Part shown: positions 37,301-49,500 of the stretch, in pieces
Numbering within the stretch: position 1 is the stretch's first letter
How the letters are laid out: each line of letters opens with the position of its first letter
DNA from: Phoronis australis
Lineage: Eukaryota > Phoronida > Phoronidae
NCBI GenBank assembly: GCA_002633005.1
Contig: NMRA01000349.1
Span: 60,001 to 124,000 of the forward strand
Length of the DNA stretch: 64,000 bases
Direction: 5' to 3'
Notes under the pieces: model-generated
Told to the model about the DNA's origin: nothing
Seen by the model: only the letters and a program-made list of their open reading frames with translations
The model's database searches: none
Program-made: the position numbers and the translations under genes

Positions 37301-37412
37301 TTCTTTCTAGTTTGTGAGATGATGTATTGTAAGTGTGTGGATGTGTGGAACTACTTATTGGTTGTATAGTCACTGATGATGCTTACCTGAAGTTCGGCGA
37401 AACGTTTAACAG

Positions 37413-37460
<48 letters not shown>

Positions 37461-37492
37461 TGTGTGTGTATATACATACATACATGCATACA

Positions 37493-37523
<31 letters not shown>

Positions 37524-40500
37524 GGTAATGTATATGATAACGTTACACAGAAATAGGCGAACTTTTATCGAATGAGCGTTCTTAGAGGCGTACTGTTTGC
37601 AATGTAGTAATGGGCGAATGTCAACGCTTTGTGGTGTTCTTGCTGTGAAACATGTTGGTGATTTGAGTTTTGATCCTCTTTTTATTTAATTATCAAAATT
37701 AATGATGTAAAAACATTTGTTTTTTTATTACCGAATTCCGTTTAGATGCCGTTAAGTAATGTGTCAACGAAGACACGAGTGTACAGTAACTGCGCGTCGG
37801 TATTTGACAATTCAGTAATACACTTACAGTCGTTTTATTGTCTGTGTGACCACACCCGAATTTAAATCTGATTTTCGAGTTTGTTGTTGAGTTGTGCAGA
37901 AGTCATAACATTTGATTGCGCAGGTGAATAATCGGTGTTTAAAATATTGACCACCAAGTGAAAACTGGAAATCAAATAAATGTTGATTTTGGTATTGTTG
38001 AATTACACAATTGATGATAGAACCGTAATAATTTACCACACCATTTTATGAATTCTACCGCAGCGATTGTTCAGGGTTTTTTTGTTTTCAAAACATGAAT
38101 GATCTTGTTCAGAAGCAGCGTGTAACTGCTCTGAGCTATGGGGAAACGTTATTGTTTGGATATCCGATGCACTTATACGGTGTGAAAGAGGCAGGTGTTA
38201 TACAACTCTTTTATATGGATGTCTCTGACACATCTTAAAATGATAGCTTACGTAAACTGACTTACTGGCAATATCTTAATTTTCATTTCAGCCTACGTGC
38301 GGTGCCTATCAAAGCTCTCCTGAACGTCCAAAAAGTGACACCTTGTCAAGACATACAGGATCCAAATCTCCTTCTCAGCTTGAGAGATATCTTGAAACAG
38401 TCTGACTTTTGGTATAAAATTCTGTCTGCTGATGGCAGATTTGCATTCTGCCTAAGAGAGCACGATAGTGCTAAAACGGTTAAGTATATTTTGTTATTGG
38501 TGACAAGTAGTTTGAAACAACCGAGCACAGCTGTTCATGTTGCAAAATCCTTGTTGGAAGCATTTGATTCGAGTGACAGGAAATCCACTGCAGTGCTTCT
38601 CGACTATGTTTCCAAAGACTTCTCAAAAACTGCTAGACACATCAAGTCATTAATTGATCGAGTGTCAGATGTAGTGAGAAAATTGCGAACGTTTGAAAAT
38701 GTTTTCCTGCCGATGTGTAAACAACAGCTATGTGACAGAGAGCAATTCAGTGCTGCGTTGAATGATATAGAGATAAAACTAACAAAAGGAGACACGTGTA
38801 GTCTTGCCGAGATTAGTAATGATAAGCGTTTCTGGGGTCCTTTTATCACCATGGTTGATCATGTATCGCTACTGCAGTCGTTGAAAAGTTCTAAAGCATT
38901 CTTGAAGTTATCTGAGAATACCCTACTCACGACAGATTTCCACAGTAATGAAACTGTCGGTACATCATCGTTTAGAGACAGCTCATTTGATGGCTCTGGA
39001 GACAGTTCTGGGCTTCTACATTTGCACGAATTATTTGATGGTGAGGAAAACAAAGAGATGGATGGTGAGCAAGTATCTAGCGGCGAATGCGGAATTTCTG
39101 TGTCGATTATAGCCGAACACTTGGCTGGTAACACATTCGAGAAGTACAAAGCATGTCTTGCACCATTCTTCGACGGCACCGATGTCTCTGTCGCTAAAGT
39201 TCGTGACCTGTTTGAGTCTTGCGACTCACTCGAAACTGAAGTAGATGTAATTGAAAAGATTTTTTGCAAACCCTTTCATGCCGACTTCAAAACAGCTTTG
39301 ATGAATTTCATGGAATATGGCAGCTACATTAATCAGGTTGAAAATATTAAGACTTTCTTGAAGAATTTCAACCTTGATATTTTAGAAAGTGACGCCTTAG
39401 GTCTTGCTTTGAACTCTCTTCTCAGCTGTGCGCAACATGAAGGAGTTACTCTGCTTCAGATAAGTAGAAGTGTCCAGTGTATAAAAGATCTGCTCATTGG
39501 CGAAAAAGAAGACGCTATTCTTTCAGAGCTTACTCGGTCAAAAAACTTGATTGCATTCATTCAGGACAATCAAGATGAAGACTTCAGAAATCTTATCGAT
39601 GCAGTCGAAGAGCATTCTGATTCCTTTGTTAGAGATGTACAAGTATCCCAACTGATTGAAGTGAAGCGGTTTCTTTACCCATTAATCCGTATTGTAAAAG
39701 ACAGAAATGGTAAAATGGCGAGCCTTGAATTTCTGGAGTTTTTTCTAAAGGAATGTAAAGGCGTCTCTGGCGATATAGGAGGTAAACTGAATGGCTGCAG
39801 CGAGCACTTCTACGCCTTAAAAACTCTTCATTCCAGTGTGGCTAACAGAGGTGAAATGACGAAGGGAATTATTGAAAACATTATGAAGGTCGGGAAATTT
39901 GTGTTCAACATTAAATCAGGTGAATGCGACGTTACTGTTTCATACACACGAAATCATCATAAAAGAAGCTACACATTGCAGGAACTGTCGGACCTGAAAA
40001 GTAGAGCTTTGCTAATAACAAATAAAGACTCTAACGTCGAAGGTGTCGATGATCTTGCAAGTGCAAAGGTAAAAGACGCTTTAAAAGGGTTTATCACTGT
40101 TTACGATGATGTGAACAGTATTGTCCAAACGTCCACTGACCTTCATAGATCCGGTCATTTCAACTACAGGGTGTACAACAAAAAGATCACTCAACGAAGC
40201 GAATTGAAACATATGTCTGATGCTCTTGAGCAAGATCGCAAGAGCTGGGATGATAAACTAAAGAAAGCTCGTGAAAAGTATTACCATCTCAATTTTGTTT
40301 ACTCTGACCAGATTTGGACGTTGTTTGACTTTTTCAAGGCTAAAAAAGATCCAGAACGAGCAAAGTTTATTCTTCAATTTATTGACCCAAATATTCCGTT
40401 CAATGACGTCCAGCTGGTGCCCTTCCATCAAAATGATGACAAACTTGATTTTGTGGGTAAACAGTTACAACAGGTATTTGGGGCTGCAAAAACCATGAAA

Positions 40501-43500
40501 CGACCTCTCGATGTTCCTGACGACTCAGCCCCCTTGAAGGACCTTGTCACTCCTGCTTTACCGTTTATTATTCATCAACCCGATGGCTGCATGTCTGTTG
40601 TCAAAACCGTTTTCAAAGTGTATGGATCACTTTCCAACTGCTACCCGTTACCGCACCAGATTCTATTTTGCTCGCCAGATTCTGAGTGGGAACAAATTCA
40701 TCTGCTTCTACTGCGATACATTTGCTCAAAACTTCCTGAAGAAGTCTTCTGCCTTGCGAACGTCGAACTACTTCCTAACGAGTTGCAGTTTGCGTTAGTG
40801 GATGAAATCAACGAAATGATAGAGCAGTTTCAGTTGTACCATCATCCTGTCTCATTTCTTTGTCTTATTTGTAAAGGGTCAACATCTGATCCCGTACTAG
40901 GTAAATTCCCAGACCTTGTTCATCGGACTCAGCCGCTTCATGAAAAAGACGTAGAAGTTTGTCTTCAAACAGTTTGTCCAAATGTGGTGACAGTAACGTC
41001 GGCTGTACCTGGTCTTGGCAAATCCGAGACAATACGCAATTTATCGTTTGCTAGTGGGAGAGCGGTTATTCATTTTCCTATCAATGGCCCATTCATCAAA
41101 CGTGAGCTGATAAGAAGGTTACAGTCAGCAAAGATCACACATAGTTCGCTTTTACACCTAGATATCGGCGAAGTCGATCATCCATACCTGCTGGAAGTGT
41201 TTATTTTCGAGCTCACTGTGCTAAGGATGGTTTCAGCTGGAACAGAGAGGTATGTCTTGCCGACTGAATATGTCTATATTGAACTTGGGAATACACTGAA
41301 ACAAAGGTTACGCAATATGTTGTACATTTGCACGTGCTTCACACGGCTGAACTTAAAGTGGCAAAATTATGATGACTTCTTGGTTTCAACTGAGTTGTCA
41401 AGTCCTATTCAAGTGGTCTGTCACTACCTTCACGCCCTAGAAAACGCCACGGTTGACACCTCTGACATTCATTTTGGGGAATGTTCAAAACTGGAACCTT
41501 TACAGACCGACTTGTGCCGGGATTTGATGCGCAGGCATTTGACTCTTGGAGATGATATGTCATTCACAGTCGTTGAAGTATTCCTCAACGTTTTAGCTGA
41601 TCAGCTTAGAAAGCTTTCTGGTAGCCAGTTCTTTCAGGCACACATTCTTAAAAGCATGGTTGGAGACAAGTCCAATGTGAAGAGTACGCTAGTGGAAGCG
41701 ATGATAGATGTGTTCAAATGTTTTGCGAGCAGATCAGTTAACGCATATAGAGAAGCCCAAGCAGACGTAATTGAAATACAACACTCGACGCCACTAATAA
41801 AAACTAGGAATGACATGGTTGCCAGAGTTGACGGTATGATTCGGTGGGCGGACACTAATCACCTCCTCGTTATATTCCACTCTCAAGACTTCAACACAGT
41901 TTCTGCCTTGTACAGGAACAAGGAAAAAGTTCCAGATCAAATTTCACATTTGTTTAAGACGCAGATCAAACGACCAATGCCTAACTATGAACGAGAAGAC
42001 CAAATGTCACTCCAGGCTGAACTGGAAAAAATCGTCAGAACAAGTCAAACGTCACCGTCTAACTTGCCTAAGGATTATGCCCTGACTCCCGACAACTTGC
42101 TTAAAATGGTTCTGGTATTTTTGAGGATCAAAGCAGGCGTGCCTGTTCTTATCATGGGCGAAACCGGATGTGGCAAAACTAGCCTAATAACGTATCTGGC
42201 GAAAACAACTGGCTGTCATTTAGAGATCTTCAATATTCACGCAGGCATCCAACAGGAAGCCATATTGGAAAGGGTGAAGAAAATGCATCACGACGCTCAG
42301 ACTCACCCCCAGCTTCAGTATTGGCTATTCATGGATGAAATCAATACCTGTGACCACCTTGGCCTTATAAATGAAATGCTTTGCCACCGCACGTGCCTTG
42401 GACATGCGATTGCCCCAAATCTAATTCTACTGGCTGCTTGTAATCCTTACAAAGCACGAAACGACGACAAAATTCTGACTTCAGGGCTTGAAGGAAAGGT
42501 GAAGGCGGATACCCGTTCCAATCTGGTGTATAGGGTTTACCCGTTGCCGGAATCAATGATTGATTATGTTTGGGACTATGGTTCGCTTAATGAAAATGAC
42601 GAAAAGGCGTACATTACGAGAATGGTCGATGTCGTCTTTCCAGATCACAAGGAACTTTTAAGGGAGCTCTTATCGTCATCTCAAGATTTCACGAGAAATT
42701 CTGAAGCTAACTCTTGGTGTGTAAGCCTTAGAGACGTGAAACGATGTATATCGTTGTGCGATTGGTTCCTTCGGTATTACATGGCGAAAAAGTATAACAT
42801 GGACAAAACGAAAGAACCACACAAAAGAGTGCTGTTGCAAAACTCCATCATATTTGCATTAGCCCATTGCTATTATTCCCGCATACCAACTTCTGAAGCT
42901 CGTATTAAATATAGTGAAAGAATGGCGGAGATTTTCCAGAACCACGGACACAACATTAGCAGTAAAGGTTTCCGACAAATCCTGAGAGAAGAACAACAAG
43001 AATTGGTCGATAAAATGGACCTGCCAGAAAGCACTGCTAAGAACACAGCGTTGTGTGAGAATGTATTTGTAATACTCGTTTGCATGTTGAACAAAATTCC
43101 AATCTTCGTGGTTGGAAAACCAGGGTGCAGCAAATCACTCTCTGTACAGCTGATACGAAGCAACCTCCGTGGCCCGGATTCGCGAAATGATTTCTTCAGG
43201 TCCCTGCCGCAAGTGTTCGTTGTGTCTTATCAAGGGTCAGAATCGTCGACGTCTGAAGGTATTATCAAGGTTTTTGATAAGGCGAAGCGTTACAAGGAAA
43301 GTAATAATACGGATGCAGTGCTGCCTGTCGTTTTGCTAGACGAGATAGGATTAGCTGAACAGTCGAAGTCAAACCCACTGAAAGTACTGCACTGTCTACT
43401 GGAACCGGAAGGAGGAAAACTTCCAGATGTTGCCGTTGTTGGAATCTCCAATTGGGCTTTAGACGCTGCAAAAATGAATCGAGCCATTCACCTGTCTCGC

Positions 43501-46500
43501 CCTGAGCCCGATCAAGCTGAACTTTACGATACTGCCCACTCTATTTCTACATGTGTGGAATTGGACAAATCGTTCAGATTTCTGAGTGGTGGTCAACCTC
43601 ACGATACACCACGATTAACTGAAGAGGAGTTGCAAGCTGTTTCCAAAGCTTACTTTGAGTATCAAAGGAATCAAACCCATCGTAATTTTCATGGTCTTCG
43701 AGATTATTATTGTCTCATTAAATACTTGAGTAAGAATGCGAATGGCTGTTTAGACATCGAACGTTGGAAGAAAGGCCTGCTTCGCAATTTCGGCGGCCTT
43801 TCTTTTGAAACACACACAATCGTGAACAAGTTTCTGTCCTTTGTCAACCCATTGGAAAAGTGCGAAGCGTGTATTCCTGTCAAAGAGCTCGTACAAGAAA
43901 ACGTGAGTGATGCGTCCGCTCGACATCTCATGTTGATCACACATGGAGACTCCGCCCTTGGAATTCTGGAAAATTTCATCAATCTCCAAAATCGGAGACA
44001 TGAAATAATTTTTGGAAGCAAATTTGAGGAAGATCTATCTGAAGACTATAATTACAGAATGCTCAGCAGAATCATCTTGTGCATAGAACAAGGTGTCATA
44101 CTTGTTCTAAAGGACCTGGAAAACATTTATGGGAGTCTTTATGACATGCTCAATCAGAATTATTCACTTGTCGGTATCAAAAAGCGAAAAAACTGCAGAA
44201 TTGCCCTGGGGCCTTACAGCAACCCAATGTGCTTTGTACATGACGACTTCAGATGTGTTGTACTTGTTGATTTGAATAAAGTGGATTATTCGGACCCACC
44301 GTTCCTAAACAGGTTTGAGAAACAGCTTCTTACCTTTAAGGACGTCCTTAATAAAAGGCAGAATGACGTAATTGGAAGACTTGAAAAATGGTTTAAGGCA
44401 TTGTGCACAATTCTTAATCTCAAAGATCTCTTCAACGAGGGCAATGTTCTTGTTGGTTTTTCAAATGACCTGTTGTCCTCGTTGGTATTGCACATTTGGC
44501 CAAACTCCGACTGCGGCGAAGAGGAACAAAGAGAATATCGACAAAATGAAGTATTAGACAAATGCAAGCAAGAACTTATGTGGATTTGCTCGCCTGATGG
44601 TATGCTGAGGGCTTCTAAGTCAGTCCTTGCTTCAGAAAATGAAGAGGAAGTTCTTAAGTGGCAGCAAGTCTATTTTGAACTTCCGATTCACAATGGTCTG
44701 CGACGTTTTTTGTCCACTATTCATGCTGGTCAAAAAGGTCTTTGGATATCTGATGAAACAGGTTTCAAAATAATCTTGTTCACTCGCACGAATATAATGT
44801 TTGATGTACAAGACTGTGTTAAAGAACTTTTCTCTTGCCAAGTAGAAAAGTTAAGCGTGTTCAAATCTGAAAAACAGCTTACTAGCCAAATCAGACAGTT
44901 TTGGAGCGATGATAAGGACCTGTTGGTCTTACAGTGCAAACCTTCGTCGGACAGTCAGCACATTTTGCTTGCGAAATCCATAATCGATAGGCACAGGGCT
45001 GAATACAAAAAGACGGAGCCTGAGAATCTGAAACATGTTATTATCGTAGTACACCTGGATAAAGAGAATGTGGATGGTTGGCAGTTTAATTATTTGAGTG
45101 GTTGGAAACTTGTCAATATAGATTCGTTGGATGAATTGGCAATTTCCTTGCCTTGGCTACGGGGGAAGCAGGTAGTCGAAATTTTAGAGGATGAGTCTGG
45201 ATTTGACATGAACGAGTCCATTCTAGACAACCTACTGTGGGCATTTTCTGTCATCAAGTATTCGGGGAAACCTCGATCCACGGAGAATGTGGTAAAGCTT
45301 ATAGGGAGAGCAAAAAAGTCAGGCATTATTGTCGTGATAAAAGAGAGAATACTTAATTGGATGAGGGGGCACAATAAGGATTGGGGCGAAGCGTCATGTT
45401 CATGGCAAGTGACCCTGGCATGTGATAGCTACGCGCTACATAACTCTTCAACAGTGCTTGAAGCTTATAAGTCATACCTACTAGAAAAGGTTCGAGAACC
45501 TTTGGCAATCATTGTCTTCAAGCTGGAAACACATGGGGCTTGGTCAAGTTTTGCTGACCATGTCACTTTCTGGAAAGCCGTCTTTTTCAGTGACGAATTA
45601 CTTGATATCGATCGTGTGCCATTGTATCGTGAGGCTGGTTATTACAATCTGGAAGGCGTGTGCCTTGACCTCGCCTTCCCGTTTACCAGATTCTTTGTAC
45701 AAGCTCTTTTTGACGTGAAAGACGTTTTTCTTCGTGGCTATCAAAGTTTATTAGAGCATGATGATAATCTCGACGAAGACGATAATATTCTACGTTCTGT
45801 GTACTCTTCTCATCAGCAACAAACATTAGAACTAATTTTCGAGAATGTCCCTGGTCTACGTACCTACATTTCCGAGAACAACTGTGATAAGTTCCTGGCC
45901 GACTTCTGCAACATTGTAACAGCAGAACACGACAGTTTGCTCAAGACCGAAGACCGAATATATGTAGCACGATGGGCAATAAACCTCCACCAAGAAGACA
46001 GCGAACAGTCCCCACACGAAAAAATTGTTCAGGTTGTTACAAACTACTGGGTTCGTGGTCCTGTTGTGCATAGTATCTTACGTTTGGCATCTGAATGCAA
46101 GGAAGTTGCTGGCACCGACGTAGTGGATCTAATTGTTGCAATAAAAGCTGGAATGGACATGGACAGTGAAGAAATAAGTGATCAGTTGTCTAATGAAGAC
46201 GACGAACATCCTGACGATCAGGCTGAAGAAGAAAAGGGAGACAACAACGGAGAAAACATACATGACAGAGGTGTATACTCCCCGGAGGATTGTCTCGTCG
46301 ACGCAGCTTGCAAAGCAATGCTTCCAACAGAAAAAGTTATAAACGCATGTCATGGCATTTTGAATTGGCAATATAAAGTAAACCTTGTGCTATCTGTAGC
46401 TAGCCAAGTGAGTTTATCATCCACTACACTGCATTTCCTTCGCACGTGTAATGACTTTGTCGTCAACTTACAGATTCCATTCAATCTACAGGACACGCAT

Positions 46501-49500
46501 GTTTCAGATATTGCCGAGTGTGGTGGTTGCGAGGGTGATCCGTTAGAGTCAAACATAGTGTTCAATCGTGTCATGAATATGGCAGAAACCCTGGTAGAAC
46601 AAAAGAAGGTACCACTGCTTGAAATGCAAAAGTTCATATGTCTGTACCTCTCCAGGTGTTTTGATTCGTACAAGTCCGACGGCGTGTGCGTTGCAGTTGA
46701 CGCGTTTTTGGAACGATTGTCAGAATTGAAAGCGTCAGACAATGCCTTGCATTTCTTCGGAACTATAATCGACCGCCTCTGGACTGAAGAAATCCATAAC
46801 TTCCCTGACCTTCTCACAGAAATTCTTAGCGGATGTGAATTAGCCGAGCATCCGAATTTACAAAGACTACAGGATGTTTTCTCTCAGTGCACACCGCTAG
46901 CTGTTCTCACATGTGACACTGTTGAGATAATCTTCGCCAAAACACATTCACAGCTCAATAGGGTGGACTTGGAAGGTGAGGGTCACAAGGAAGTGCTGAG
47001 TACGCTGAAGAACACGCTAGCGATAGTGCATGACGAAACTAAATTGTCAGTGAAGATTGTTGTTGCCGTCTCTTTTATTAAATCGTTTTTGCGACAAATT
47101 GCTTTGCTTTTGAAGGACTCACAGCACTTCATGAATACTGACGCCTCCAACAATTTCCTGCAGGAAATTTCGTCTCTGTTTGAACCCCCCTCTGGTGCCA
47201 TTGCTTCGGACGTGCATGATGAGTGTTCAGTTACTTTCTTACTAAAAGCCTTTCACGAGAGTTTGAGTTTTCAAGAATCGATCCTGCTGATTAATGAATA
47301 TACACTGAAAATACCTTCTCTCCAAAGGATTAAGTGGGCAGAAGACGATTTTGTTAACCCTTTGGGCTTCAAAGTGATGTCAGAAGTTGCCGGTTACCAG
47401 CAGGTCTTTGCAGGTTTTCGGCATTTTCTATCAGGTGACAATTCTGATGTAAAACAACTAGTCACTGAAGCTTCAAATTCGGCAGAGAAGAAGTTCGCTC
47501 TTCTGTCTGTTGTGAATGACAACCTTTATCTTGTTTCGGGTCAACGTGAACTCAAAGACACCGAAAACCAAGCAGGATGTGTCGTTGCAAAACTTTTTAA
47601 AGACGTCAATGTCCCTGCCTTGCTGATAAATCTTATAAAATGTTTATGTCAGGAAACGAAGTTCCACTTGCCAATTTTAAACTTATCCCCTGCAACATCA
47701 AAGTGTGACGTACAAATCGCTTCCGTAATGATTCATTTGGTTTGCATGACTGTGTCTTTTGCTGACGATGGTCAGTGTTTGTTTTCCAAAGCTATTCGTG
47801 ATCCTTTAAGCTTGAAGAGTCTCTTCATTCCGTCTGCTCAGCATGAGAGCCCCACTCACGAAGATATGGATAAAATGGGTACTTACGAATGCGTGTGCTT
47901 ACATAAAGTTGTAACAGCGACGGACAGATGTCCGGTGTGCCACACAACCTTGATGAGACCGACAGAGACTGTTTTTGAAGCTGAAATACCATCAGCTCAG
48001 TTGAAACCACCTAAGGGTTTCTGTCGCTACAACCCGTCACAAGATTGTCCACGTGGCATGTCCTCCACATCCTTCTTCATTTGCAGACTGCTCTTGAACA
48101 GTAGTATTGCAACTGGATATGCGTTGATGAAGTGTGATCTCACCGATATCTATAACCAGGATGGAGTAGTTTTATCCCATGACACGGCGTTAAAGTACAT
48201 CACAGAAGAGCTCAGAGAGATGTGGGGAATTTTAGAATCTTTATTTGAATTGCCTTCTCACCAACTTTGCTGTTTCATGCACGCGCTTCTTCGTAGATTG
48301 CAGCCCTTTTTGACCGATTGCAACCGTTCATTTGCTACAGTTGAAGAAAGAGCAGAGTGGGAGCAGATCTTTACGAAGGAAGTGGACGAACTTATCAGAG
48401 TTAGACATCGCGTTATACGACAAACCATGATCAATACCATCGTGACGTCTGACAATAGCGTTGAGTCGGCAGTCGATGAGCTGAATGATGCCAACACGAC
48501 ACTAGCAAGACTGTTTAGGTTTACTCCCTTGAAATCCACTGAAAAGCTGTTTGGCTTATACAAGCTTAGTGAATTGGAAATCAAGAATCCATTTCTTGGG
48601 TTATTTTTCACCTCTGGTAAGCAACTGTCTATCCTGCGATTTCTGAAGCCTCTTCTTAAGTGGCAAAAGTTGATTGCAAGTTGCAAAAGCCATCACCTTA
48701 CCCGCAAGCGCTCCGGTGAAACCATAAGGCAGGTAATCAGCGAACACAAAGACCCAAAAGAAAAGCAAAAACTGTGTGATGTGTTTGACGAGTTTGCCAA
48801 GGCTTGGAATGAAATTCGTCCGTCTCTGAAAGCTAGTGGTACATGCACCTCTCTTCCAATATTACACGAAGACTGTAAAGTTTATGAATGCGTGGCTATC
48901 AGTGAGGAGTCAACCGTGTACAAAGTGATTGAATCGCTCGTCCACATGCAAAACTCTTTCTTAGACAAAGTTCTAAGACTGGCCGTTTCGGGGAGGTGTG
49001 TTGCTTTGAGTTTTCTACTTAGAGAATCCTTTGCAGCGGTTGTCCCTATAATTCCTTTGGCTGAGGCGGAGTTGTCGCACATTTTGGACTTATGTTGGGA
49101 AGATTTAATCACTGACTTGCTAAGACTGTCTCAGTTTAACACAGTTCGAGGAATGGGTAACGATTTGGAATTTGACTTCACAGCCATTGAGATCGAGTTG
49201 TCAGGCATTTTGGTCTATGGAAAGGCACACCTTTTGTTGGACTCCAGTTTCCCTTTCTTTGCATTTGCTCATGAATTTCCACGTAACTCCACAGTCTTGG
49301 CGCAGATTGGAAAGACAATATCACAGAAGGCACTTCCTGACACGGCAGTTACGCAGCTGAAGGAACTAAACAACGCCAACCCACTTAATACCACGACGTT
49401 AAAGTTCGACTTGGACATCGTCGTTGATATGCTCCAGAAATCGCGCTCGCAGCTGGAATCACCTCAAACATCTATCTTGGACTATGCTGACAGATGGTAC

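Noticed and set aside
37333-37575. 80-residue frame with Val-Cys and Tyr-Ile-His repeats
   Set aside because: It is the translation of the GT and ATAC microsatellite.
40845-40880. CLIC pair in the RNF213-like protein as a possible RING start
   Set aside because: No further cysteine-histidine pairs follow at RING spacing, and it lies before the AAA core P-loops.
43840-43875. CEAC pair (LEKCEACIPVKEL) as a zinc finger
   Set aside because: A lone C-x2-C without partner ligands nearby, inside the AAA region.
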